From contig CAWZYM010000372.1 in the NCBI GenBank assembly GCA_963966185.1, forward strand, positions 1 to 64,000: a DNA stretch of 64,000 nucleotides. Direction: 5' to 3'. A program made the translations under genes and the position numbers. The notes beneath the pieces were generated by a model. It had not been told where the DNA came from. It saw only the letters and a program-made list of their open reading frames with translations, and made no database searches. Each line of letters opens with the position of its first letter. The stretch's first letter is position 1. This DNA comes from Rhabditoides inermis (taxonomy: Eukaryota; Nematoda; Chromadorea; Rhabditida; Rhabditidae). Below, piece after piece: positions 1 to 10,670 of the stretch.

Positions 1-67
1 TCTTTTTTTCTCAAACCGTCGTTCTGCATGTTTTATGTGGATCATTGTTCATGTGACTGCTTTCAGC

Positions 68-3000
68 ATGTCGTCAGCGTCTGACCCACCCGGTGAGGAG
101 CAGCCCGTTGAAAACGTACGGTGAACACTAGTAGTATTTGTCTAATCGGTGTTTTATTCAGGCGGTGTTCCCCCTGCATCTCTTTCCGGAGGCGGACAAG
201 CATCTCTTCCCACTGCTCGACAGCCAGGTACGATGCTATGTGTGAGATGTGTGTGATGGTGTGGTCAGGTGAGGTGAGGTGAGATGTGAGATGAGATGTG
301 TGTTGGGAGGCATGGCATGCGTACTTATTTCTTATGTATTCGTTGACTTGACTCTGTTCTTCTTCTTCTAGTCTCGCACTCGGCTGCTGCGCGTGTCGCG
401 TGCGGTGCACGAGTTGTGCCGCGAGCACAGGCACGTCCCCTACCGCGGCATCAACACCTTCCACTTCGAAAGGACCGGCAAGCGCCAGCTGGGGCTCTTG
501 GTGTGAGTTTCTATATTATACAGCATTATTCGAAACCACCGAAACACTGTTACTGTGTGTTTTGTGTCACTGTATTGACTGTTGAATTCAGTTGAGCTTC
601 GGCGATTCGCACGCCCACTTCGAGCTCACCCACGATGATGACCTCAACTATTCGAATGAGCGTTACCCGGACCGCATCGGTGGGGTTGGGGTCGAATCAC
701 AGAATCACCATCCACTTTTCACGCTTTGTCTTTTGTCGTTGGCGCGTTGGCCTTTTCAAAATGTCATTCTAAAATCCAAAACGTGTGATCTTTTCATAAC
801 ATTACATGCAGGAGAAGCGCCTGAAACCTGAAACTTGATTTTCCCACTATCGATACCGTTTAGATACGGATTGTGTTTGTTGTCCGTACCTTGTACGGTG
901 TCTCGTCGTTGCTTGCTATTACACTATCAATAAGGGTTTTCGATCATCTTAAAATGTAATTTGAATACCGTTCAACAATACTCACATTCAGAGCGCGCAC
1001 TCGACGGCATCTTCTCGTTGCACGCGCACGAAATCGATCGCGTTCATCTCGAGGACGAGTCGGACATGGTGAATGGTGTCAATCGATCGATCGATCGATC
1101 AATCGATTGATCGATCGATTATTATCTATACGCTTCGTTCAGGCGGAGATTCCGATCTACCCGTCGCTCATCCGGCGTCTGTCCGGGCTGCCTCGCCTCA
1201 AGCACTTCGACATCTGCCAATCCTTGCTGCTCACTTGTGACTTTTGTGAGTATGCATTTTTTTGATAGTTCGCGGTTGTTGAATGAATGATTTCCGTTCT
1301 CTGAAGTGTGTGTTGTTGCAGACACGGACTGCATCGGGGCGCTTCCGCAAACGCTCTACGTCACTCTGCGGTCGTGCGAGAACAGCAGTTTATTGGACAA
1401 TCTGGTGGGTTCAATCCTCGAAAAATCCAATGACACATTCATAAACCATGTCTTGTACTAGCACTACCTAAAATATTTTACGTTAAAGGTACACTGGCGA
1501 CTTATTTTTGACTCGGAATGTTTGAAAGAATCATATTAATCTAAATCTTAATCGATTTGTGAGAAAGAACAACGATTATCCGTTGCTTTCAAATGTTGCA
1601 ACTCGCTGTTGCAACATTTTTTTCAAACTCAAAATTGGTCCCGCCACGACTTCCATTCCGTTGAACTCTTCAATACTGCAGAAATGGCGAGAGAAGACAT
1701 AACTTCAGACGAAAGGAGCCCGTTCACTTACTATGTGGCTCAATGCGTGTGTGCGCCGTTTTGGCACAGACCTCGCCGGTTCGAGTCCTGTCTACGGCAA
1801 ATGTTTTGCATGAGTGGTAATACGCGTTCAAGAGAGCTAGTTGCAGAATTAAGTCGCCACTGTTCCTTTAACAAGTGTTTCACCCATAAAGGCGAGGTCA
1901 GACTCGATTATGTATCAAAAAGATACAAAAATACAAAATACTTTATGATACAAAAAGGCCTATTCTGAGGATATTTCTGAGGGTGGGGCGCGTTCTGAGA
2001 TCTTTCTGAGGATCTTTCTGGGGATCTTTCTGAGGGTGCCCTTTTTTAAAGTACTTAAAGTAGAGGTCAGACTCAACTTTTGCTGGCAAAAGACCCTCAG
2101 AAAGATCTCAGAACGCGCCTCACCCTCAGAAAGATCCTCAGAAAGTGGCTTTTTGTATCATAAAACGGTTTTTGATACATAATCGAGTCTGACCTCGCCT
2201 TAACCCATAACGATTTCGGATAAGCATTCTAAACACTCCGTTGTGTGTGTAGATGCGTTTGTAGGATTGTGTGTTGTGGGAGGCTCCGCCCACCCTGCCG
2301 CGCCTATATACTCAAATTGACATACATTGAACAAGTTTGATTAATTACAAGTGATACATTTTTCTCATTATGTACTTTCTTATCTTTCCTGATCCTCATT
2401 GATCGTGCTTGATGATCCTACATACCACTTAATTAATTCCAGATGTTCGTGCAGATGATGTGCCCGTTCGTGCAGCACCTCCGATTCGAAACGGCCTGCT
2501 CGGATGCAGAGAAAGTGGAGGTGTGTATTGTGTTCTCAATTCAATTCAATTCAATTCAGTTTATCGCTTTTTATGTTTGTTTATCAGCCATTTCGACACA
2601 CACAATGTTAGCGTGAAAACGGAGCGGCTCGGATACACTTATGAACAGTGACTGTCAGATTGTGAAGTGGATCCCCTTGATCGCGAGCCGCTTCCGACCC
2701 ATTCCCCGCCTCACTTTCAGACCAGTCTACGAAGGAGAAATGTGATTTTTTTCATCATCATCATTTATTTATTGCATGTAAACAATATTATACGGATCAA
2801 AGGTACACATATACACTTATATGATCACAGGAACGTCGGGAAAATTAGGGGATTTACTTACAATTATTCAGTTAGTTCATCGATTAGGGAAAGGAAATCT
2901 GAGTATGGTAGGGAATTCAAATCAAACTTTTTTTTGAAAAGTAGTTACTAGAAGTCGAATAGTACTGGAAGAATCAAAGACGTTATGTGTTATGTGGTTT

Positions 3001-4106
3001 GAAATTACGGAAAATTATGGAAATATTTCAGCTACCCTGCTCGTCTCTCTGTGTTGTGCGAGAAGTTCAACATCATCATATTCTGTGACTGTGAGGCGAT
3101 TATTGATTTTCATTCAAATTCGATCTAACGGATAGGAACGACATATTTATTACTTTCTTTGTTGTTTTCGTTTAGCCGGTTGATCCATTGAGCTCCCAGT
3201 CGAGAATTCCACGAGGTTCTTGAGTTACCTGTCGCTAGGTAACTGTGACGCGTTATGGCTGACATCAGACTGAATTGCTACACCACGTCGACTCTCTTAT
3301 CGTTTTCGCTTGCTGCTATCACTGACAGTAGCGCAGCCTTTGAAGATTCGCACTCGTGAATGACAATGTCAAGTTGTCAAGCGATATAGGCGCGCGGTGA
3401 TGAGCGATTAGCGCGTCCGAGCTCCGATCAGGGTGTGGATGATATTTTGCAAGAACGGACTAAGGAGATTTACCCAGACATTAAACAATCCATTTTAGCT
3501 TATAATCGAATGAGCGAGGCGGAGTACCTGCGCACTGCCGAGTCCCTCAAGTGCCTCGACAATGTAAGCATAAGCACTGAGAATATTTTTTAAATGTTTT
3601 TTGATTCAATCAATCAATCAGTTAATCAATCGGATTTAGTTTTGTGCATGGTCACTTTGTATTTATGTAATTACACATAATTTCTAATTAATCGTTTCAA
3701 TCAATAAATACCAGCGTTGCAGATCGGCCGACTGAAGGTGTGTCACATGCGACTCGACTCCGACAAGGACGTCGCCTTCCACGCCCTCTGGATGAACGGT
3801 CAGTCTTCTCCCTCTCCCTCTCTCTCTCCCCCCCCCCTCTCTCTCTCTCTCTCTCTCCCTCTTCCTCTCCTTCCCCCTTCCTCTCTTTCTCTCTCTCACT
3901 CTCTCTCCCCCTCTCTCATCTCACATTGGCATGTAGACATCCCGCGCGAGACGCTGTCTCTGGCGCGTTCTCCGTCGCACCAGGTGCGCGGCGAGTCGGC
4001 GGAGGCGCAGTCGGCCCGCCGGCGCCGCTTCGTCGCCCTCCTCCACGCCACTGGCGCCGTCGACGAGACGCCCCCGGACGGCGAGTCGAGCTACATCCTC
4101 TGGTAG
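68..4106 (+). CDS. 13-exon gene, LRR/F-box-like hypothetical protein
   Basis: Exons read by splice sites and phase: 68-115, 162-227, 372-500, 592-679, 992-1068, 1143-1245, 1322-1404, 2443-2520, 2659-2741, 3032-3090, 3432-3563, 3723-3798, 3937-4106 (TAG). Phases agree at every junction except 3090 to 3432, where a small exon is probably missing. The start ATG lies one base after TTTCAG, so the first exon may receive a trans-spliced leader. The product is soluble-looking, rich in Leu and in charged and His residues, with phrases such as LIRRLSGLPRLKHFDICQSL that resemble leucine-rich repeats; no catalytic motif is visible. Function is not recognised. An F-box/LRR-type adaptor is a guess from repeat texture only. 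Intron 7 (1405-2442) holds two inverted-repeat elements. The gene converges on the GNAT pair. Confidence 0.6.
1483..1871 (+). mobile_element. TTAA-ended MITE with tRNA-like A/B boxes, copy a
   Basis: Terminal inverted repeats begin TTAAAGGTACACTGGCGACT on the left and mirror it on the right (GCCACTGTTCCTTTAA). The interior carries a tRNA-like stretch with B box GGTTCGAGTCC at 1778-1788 and an A-box-like TGGCTCAATGCG upstream. Copies with related termini and a B box occur at 7190-7423, 17751-18238, 18829-19200, 27135-27561 and 38384-38705. It sits in intron 7 of the first gene. Confidence 0.65.
1890..2202. mobile_element. Foldback MITE with 8-bp target duplication
   Basis: Long inverted repeat: the left arm starts AGGCGAGGTCAGACTCGATT and the right arm ends with its complement. 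Both sides are flanked by ACCCATAA (1882-1889 and 2203-2210), an 8-bp direct repeat of the size made by hAT transposases. The interior repeats TTTCTGAGG and GATCTTTCTG motifs on both arms. No ORF; non-autonomous. Confidence 0.6.
3800..3925 (+). repeat. (CT)n pyrimidine microsatellite before the last exon
   Basis: Almost pure C/T tract ending about 10 bases before the acceptor of the last exon at 3937. It may act as an extended polypyrimidine tract. The ORFs across it are low-complexity shadows. Confidence 0.8.
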
Positions 4107-4613
4107 GCTGCGCGCGCGCGCGTTGGAACAGCTAGCCCCCTCACCCCTCTTGTAATCATCGGTCAACTGTAACGATGCGTCGGCAGAGTACTCTCGATTT
4201 CGAATAGATCTCTCACTCCCTTTTAGTATATGCAATAGTAAGTAATAGTAAGCAGGGCTCGCTGTGTGTGTTATCTGTATTGAATCTGATAGTGTTATAT
4301 AAATATCGAGCTATTCGCCTGTGTATTCTTCTGTGTCGATCGTTTGTTTGAGCTCACCAGAGCTCAGCGTAGTGGAGTTGTAACTGTGAGACCGCATGTG
4401 TGTATGTGATCCGAGCGATGGGGGAAAACCATAGACGGGAGAAAAGGGGGCTCGAATAGATTTATCGGGCTCTCTGTCTCTATAATCGAGCCTTTCGGGC
4501 CTCACATGTTCTCACAATGAAACAGTACGTACAGAAGTCTCTAAACGTCTAGATGTCTAAATGTGTACTCATCATGAGTTGTCATCAGATATTCCTCGAC
4601 TACGGACGGAGTG

Positions 4614-4659
<46 letters not shown>

Positions 4660-4684
4660 CTCTTTCTCTTTCTCTCTCTGCCTG
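4107..4684. other. Convergent intergenic region
   Basis: Lies between the stop codon of the plus-strand gene and the stop of GNAT paralog A. It holds a (CT)n run at 4619-4660 and the GNAT-associated downstream element at 4440-4497. No other coding signal was seen. Confidence 0.6.
4440..4497 (-). promoter_or_regulatory. Conserved 3' flank element of GNAT paralog A
   Basis: GGGCTCGAATAGATTTATCG followed by a CT run and CTATAATCGAG recurs downstream of paralog B at 9146-9195. In this copy GGCTCGA and TCGAGCC form a 7-bp inverted repeat. It lies about 190-245 bases past the stop codon, so it could be a 3' UTR hairpin or a relic of the tandem duplication. Confidence 0.45.
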
Positions 4685-7600
4685 TCACACTCGGCACGCC
4701 ATCAGCTTGGCGCTGGTGTTGCCATCGTAGAGGTTGCGGAAGACGAGAGAGCCATCCTGGAAAGGAGGGGGATCTCTCTCTTTCTCTCTCGCCTATATCT
4801 CTCTTTTTTCACCTTTTTCTTTCTTTCTTGTTTTGTTTCGGATCATTGTGTGATTCTCAGAAACTGGTTCACACACCATCGAGTCTGTCCTTGTCTCAAT
4901 TTGAAAAAAACTTGGATTATTAATTGTACCTGATAGAACTTTCCGTTGTTATTCTCTTTTCTCTCACTCAAAAGTATCTGAAGAGAGAGATTAAATAAAA
5001 AATTGAGAAATGTACCTGATAGAAACTGTCCAGCGCGACTTCCTGCAGTACTGACGCGCCGTGCTGAAGTTTTTTCTCACACATGTACATATCAATAAAA
5101 CTTATTATTTAACAAAACTAGGATCTTGATATGATGATTCTAGAATGAAATGTGAAAAATTGTCAAGAGATCAGGAGAGGATTTTTATTGTCAATCATTA
5201 ATGTTTCTTAATTTTCCAGCACTAGTGAAACGTATCGCAATAATATTCATTTTTTAACACAGTGATGTGGGTTGGACATCAGTGACGTCAGTGATTTTCC
5301 ACGTGTGTAACATAATGTAAGTATGATTGAGAGTTCCATTCCAACGCACATTGCTCATGAGTCTGTAGCTGCTGACTGCCGTCGACACAGCGACGACAGC
5401 CGCGCATCCATGCTGGCGGGCGGTGGACAGGGCCGAGAGGAAGAGGCGGGTGCCGAGGCCGCGGCTGGAAGGTCCATTCAAGAAGTTGTCGATAACTATG
5501 GTTATAATGATCTTATGTGTCATCTATTCAATTCAACAAACTAAGAGGCGAGTGCCCAGACCGCGGCTGGAAGGGTGTGGTCAGGTCAGAGACCACACAG
5601 TCTCGTCATTTGTAGTTTGTTGATATACCGGCATTCCACATTGTATTTTTCTAGTTGTCAAGCGACTGGAATGGATCATTGAAGTAGTCTAACAGTTGGC
5701 GAGAATTGCCGTTTTATTGTACCCTGTTCAGTTCTACCGACAAAGAAGCGGGTGCCGAGACCGCGACTGGAAATCCGTAACAGTTTCGCTAAATGTTTGT
5801 TTCCTTCTGTCCTGTGCGGTGTGAAGTAATGTTCGAATCCAACATTTTTGTTGTGATTGCTTCACATCCGAGAAGTTGATGGTTAGAAAATTTGGATTAA
5901 TGAAGATGTTTCTGACCGTTGCATGCTGGACACCACCGCGAGAACCTCCAGTTTCAGCACCCTGGAAGAGAGGTTATGGTTCACATGCACTCTTCGTAAT
6001 CTCAATTTCAATTTTAATCTGCGGTAAGAGTGGTCAGCTTCAAAATCTGGCGCTTGGTGAATTAACTTCGATAAAAGTTGAATCAAGTTTATGAGAGCAA
6101 TGAAACATAGCGGTGAAAATAATAACTTTTCGCTTTCTTCCTATCTAGGCATTTTCTAGGCAGTCATATAATATTATTCAGAAAGATAAGTAGTTCGCCG
6201 GGTCACGGTAGAAAATTGATCTACCCTCTTGTCGCATTCAATCTACCTTCTAGTCGTGAAAAGACCCAAGCGCGCGCATTCAAATGCTAATATCGATCAA
6301 AGAAGCCGGCATGCGAATCAAAGATGCCGCGACACACTCGAGTCTTTCTCGCGCCGTCTGACCTCTCTCGCTCGCGACTGAGTTTCGCCAACTGACCTCA
6401 CCAACTCTAGGCGGCGACTATCCAACCTGGGACAGCTAGACACAAACACATAGACACTATCCCCTGAATCCTGGAACAGACACACACACATTCCCTCTTT
6501 CTTTTTACCGACACACATACATAACCTGGGACAGACACACAGACACACTTACCTGACTGGCGGTAGTCGGTGCAACTGCTGGCATATCAGATGGGACAAA
6601 CATACATGTCGAAACAGACACACAGGTATCCTGTTTATTAGATCCTGGGACAAACACACCTACCTGACTGGCGGTGGTCGGTGCATCTGCTGGCATATCA
6701 GATGGGACAGATTCTTTTCAGCAGCATCCAATAGAGCTGCCAGTCGATTGGCCCTCGGAGAATAGGGCAGGCCGGCGATTTCTGAAGAGAAAAATCATGA
6801 TGTCTTTAATAGTTGTCGTGATCATGATGTCAAAAAGTTTTTATTCCAAGAGAAAAAATAGAAGGCGATTGAGGGCGGAACATGCTTCTAGGGATGTAGT
6901 TTCCAAGAAACGTATCGTCATTGCTAGCTTTTTTGTATTACTTGAATTTCTTGATCCTCTATTTTTTCATTCACAATGTCTGGTTAAAATGAGTGTTTCT
7001 AGAGTTGTAGCAGAATTAGTTTTCTGTCACAACCGGTTTAACGAGTTTCTTGAAACGTAAAGTATTTATTACGTTAATTCTCACCATTTGTATAGTCCGT
7101 TTGCTCGCACGGCGAGTACTCCTCGTAGTTGAGGACCTAAATGTGTGTGTTTGATTTTATAATCAGTTTGTCATAAAAGTAATCAATACTCGATATTGAA
7201 GCTGAGTGAAGTTCAGATCTTAGGCGATCGAACTCCAAAATGCTTATCGGAAAGTTTAGCTCTGTGCGCATCTCGTCGGTATGAGTACGACAACAAATGT
7301 CGTTGTAGTGTTGTGGTAACGCTCACGGTTCACGGACTATGCCGGTTCGATTCCAGCTTTGCCAAGTTCTCGAGAGTGAATTTCGATGAACCTTGGTAAT
7401 TCTAAACGCCCCTGTGCCTTTAAATTATTATTATACTTTTTGAAGAAAATACCTTGAGTGTGTTCAACGCGAGACCGACGATCTTGCCGTCCTGAAGTAG
7501 TCGAGATACTGATTTGTTTTCGTGAATAACAAGCTATTAATAACATCTACTTTGCAAATGTTTTATGAATTGCGTGAAACGTACGCGAATCGCACAACTC

Positions 7601-8428
7601 TTCACGTATGAGGCTGCAAATACTACCAGACTACCTCCTTTGCGTTTTACGAGTACAAGAAGCTTACAAAAGGCCTTGTTTCATATGCGTTTCAAAGATT
7701 GTTTTCAAAAAAGACTGATCAGAAGTTCAAGTTGTCACCCTTTCAGTATCTTCAAGTACTTTCAACCTTCGAGTCTTCAATGTCAGACTTCAATACCATC
7801 TCCTCACCTTCTCAGCCACTGTAGTGTACATCTCGTTATCCACACACGCGTCCAGCAGATCCCGGAAGAACAGGGGCACGTCCGGAGGAGAAAGGGCTGA
7901 CGAAGGGGACATGAGATCGAGATCGATTTATTGATCGACTCAATCAATAAATCATGATTCGATGAGTTCTGAATGATGTGAAATCCATAGACATACGAAC
8001 AATATATGAGTGAATGTGGATCACGGTTGCGTGTAAAACGATCGCACCGTGTAGAAAGACACTGAAATGGCAAGAAATTCTATCCCTATCGACGAGTGCA
8101 AAAGCATCCGAATAATAATTTATTATAGTTGAGAAATTATCGGATTCGTATCACTCTACCTGGCCATTTCTCGTTTAATACAGAGCCGTACTTAACCTTG
8201 CCGTATTTTACATCATTATAATGTGCTACTTGATATGAGATAACTATTATGATTGTAATAGCAGCGCACGTGTGCTTTACTAGTTGAAACACAAACTCGA
8301 ACAAAAAATGTGTACAACCCACCGATACTGACAGCCATGGGCTCACTGTTCAGGAAGTCTCCCGTCATGAATTCGTATATCGCCGGTCGATCTGTCTTCA
8401 CAGCAGTCCGGAAGGTGATCGGATCCAT
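4685..8428 (-). CDS. GNAT N-acetyltransferase, paralog A
   Basis: Eight exons on the minus strand: 8428-8323, 7896-7808, 7136-7085, 6781-6664, 5961-5917, 5464-5350, 5063-5016, 4756-4685. All phases agree and give 214 aa. The fold is readable: N-terminal MDPITFRTAVKTDRPAIYEF, a strand LKLEVLAV, then acetyl-CoA-binding motif A (RRGLGTRLF) followed by a helix. Family knowledge: GNAT enzymes move acetyl from acetyl-CoA to an amine. Layout and length resemble arylalkylamine N-acetyltransferases (dopamine/serotonin type), but the substrate cannot be read. The start ATG lies six bases after TTTTCATAG, a possible leader acceptor. Exon 6 has the same length and phases as exon 7 of paralog B (115 nt), and protein alignment supports tandem duplication. 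The third exon is short relative to B, so a few residues before it may be missed. Confidence 0.8.
5543..5776 (-). pseudogene. Decayed copies of GNAT A motif-A exon edge
   Basis: Two segments (5543-5575 and 5744-5776) repeat the acceptor and first codons of paralog A exon 6 at 5441-5472. Each reads, on the minus strand, TTCCAG or TTTCCAG followed by codons for RGLGTRLF or RSRGTRFF-like peptides. They lie in the intron just upstream (in transcript sense) of the real exon. They are either duplication relics or alternative mini-exons. Confidence 0.6.
6551..6597 (-). pseudogene. Duplicated 3' edge of GNAT A exon 4
   Basis: CTGACTGGCGGTAGTCGGTG and following bases repeat 6664-6710, the end of exon 4 including its donor site. 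The copy lies downstream of the real donor in transcript sense and has its own GTAAGT donor. The intervening bases also contain repeated GGGACA-CACACA phrases. Confidence 0.6.
7190..7423 (+). mobile_element. TTAA-ended MITE with tRNA-like boxes, copy b (left end lost)
   Basis: Matches the reverse complement of 18829-19200 over most of its length, including the phrase AGCTCTGTGCGCATCTCGTC. B box GGTTCGATTCC at 7344-7354. The right end is CGCCCCTGTGCCTTTAA. The left terminus is not clear. It lies in an intron of GNAT paralog A. Confidence 0.6.
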
Positions 8429-9479
8429 TGGATACTATGAAAATAATTAATGAATTCAAACACAGACGTTTAATGAAACGTATAATGGTTATCGTGCCCA
8501 TTTTACACTGTGGAACTGTGGAAGTTACCATTAGTCAATAATTCGTCACCTTATAACAATTCGACCACTTGAATTTCAATTTTCAAACAAAGGCAATGCA
8601 ATTGTATATTCAACACAAACGATCATATCACGGTTCGAAATGTGACTCTTACTAGATCAAAGATTGAAAATATGAAGGTATAGACAATAGACAAGCTTTT
8701 ATATTTTTAATGACATAGCATAAGTTAACATTGATTAACAATAAAAAGAAAACGAGTTCATGGATTGAGTATTCTTTTGCTGTTATATTTATGCTATTAT
8801 GCAAACGTCAGAGCAATTCCCTGATAAAAGTACGTCATTGTGTGTTTATGTGAAGCTGGAGTGAATATCTTTCAGGTCATACTGTCTACATTCATAAAGG
8901 ACCGCTAATATACTATTATTTACAATATGTAACAGTCAGTAGATGAGATGAGTCAATGACTTATCAGTGATATATTTTTTCACTAATAAGTAGCAGATTT
9001 CTCGATGAACACGTGAAAACAGCACGAAAAGGAACCTAGCGGAACGAAAACGACGAATGAAGAAAACGAATGATTTCTAGGGAAACGAAGGCCACTTCAA
9101 AGGGACTCTCAATGTAAATCGAAATGGAAAAGCCATTGACGATATGAAAAAGGGGCTCGAATAGATTTATCGTGTTCTCTCTCTATAATCGAGAAATCCA
9201 CCGGCCGCATAAACGCATATTTGAAATATTCACACAATAAAACGGATAAATCAATGGCAATAATATATTTGGTCTTCGAAATACTGGAAGTGAACACATT
9301 GTTTGTTGGAAAACCATCACACAGAATGTCGAAAGTTTGTAAAAATAGAGTTGTAGTGTCACATAGTGCATATTGTGAAGAACAGAAAAACAACACACAA
9401 AACATCGAGAAAAAATAGTGTAGTGTCACATAGTGCACGACATAGTGTCATAGTGCCGCACAATTTCCGCAATACTTCA
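8429..9479. other. Spacer between GNAT paralogs
   Basis: AT-rich spacer between the start of paralog A and the stop of paralog B. It contains the downstream element of B at 9146-9195 and a short repeat of TAGTGTCACATAGTGCA phrases at about 9353-9450. No further coding signal seen. Confidence 0.6.
9146..9195 (-). promoter_or_regulatory. Conserved 3' flank element of GNAT paralog B
   Basis: GGGGCTCGAATAGATTTATC then a CT run and CTATAATCGAG match the element at 4440-4497 downstream of paralog A. It lies about 285-335 bases beyond the stop codon of paralog B in the same relative orientation. Confidence 0.45.
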
Positions 9480-9622
9480 CTACAGTTCCATGGCCATCAT
9501 CTTGCCGCTGAGGTTGCCGTCGTGGAGGGATCTGTAGACGGGCACGCCATTCTCGCGGAAACACTCGAAAGGCACTTCTCGGATGATCCGCAGGCCGAAC
9601 TGGAAGGGATAGGGAGAGTTGG

Positions 9623-9668
<46 letters not shown>

Positions 9669-10519
9669 GTTCCCTCTCAGTCTAAACCGCTATATCCTTC
9701 CTAAACCTTTTTTCAGATTCATCAACGTTCAAGTGAACAGCACAACGACAACATTTGGCAGAATGGCATGATCATCCTGGATACCGTACCTTCTGGAAGA
9801 CCTTGTAGCTACCGTACGCGGACGCGCACGACGCGACGTGCGAGTGTCCGGCGGCGCGCGCCTTATCCAGCGAAAGCGAGAAGAGGCGCGAGCCGAGGCC
9901 TTTCCTGAAATGAGGTTGTTACTAAAGGATTGGTAGTAGCACAGGTATTATTGTTATGTATTCACTGGCGAGAGTATTGTGGCGACCCTCTCGACGGCCA
10001 TGGAAACAGGTCGGATGTATTATTACCACTGTAGATTACTGTAGTACTATTACCATTACTGTAGATTACCTTAGACTGACCCATGTCCCATAGCTTAGTC
10101 TTGACACTACTAATGTATTGATACCAGTATCAGTAGGCACGGGAGCCCAGGATCTGGCTGGAATGAAGTGAATACAAATCGTTATGATATTCTATTACAT
10201 AATGTCGTGATATTCTAGTTTTGTTCTATTTTGGTATCAGTTTATTGATCATTCTCGAGAGAACAGGGAATAGGGAGAGCGAGAACAGACGGGAGCCGAA
10301 GCGCCTCACCTAGAAGGGTATTAGGTGAGGTAATGCGTATGATTGGTACTGGTGCCAGTCGAATTCCGTACAGTACTCTTAACTGGATACTAGTTCTTTC
10401 TTCTTCTTTTTTTTTTTAGATAAAAACGATGTTTGTGCGAGTTTCCTGTGTTCTTCCATCTTCCATCTAATTGTTGTGGGAAACAGGAGCAACTCACAGG
10501 CAATTATGCATCTCCCGTC

Positions 10520-10571
<52 letters not shown>

Positions 10572-10576
10572 CCACC

Positions 10577-10670
<94 letters not shown>

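Noticed and set aside
3684..4135. Overlapping plus and minus ORFs around the last exon of the first gene
   Set aside because: Only the spliced frame ending at 4106 joins the upstream exons in phase; the others span the CT repeat or read the wrong frame.
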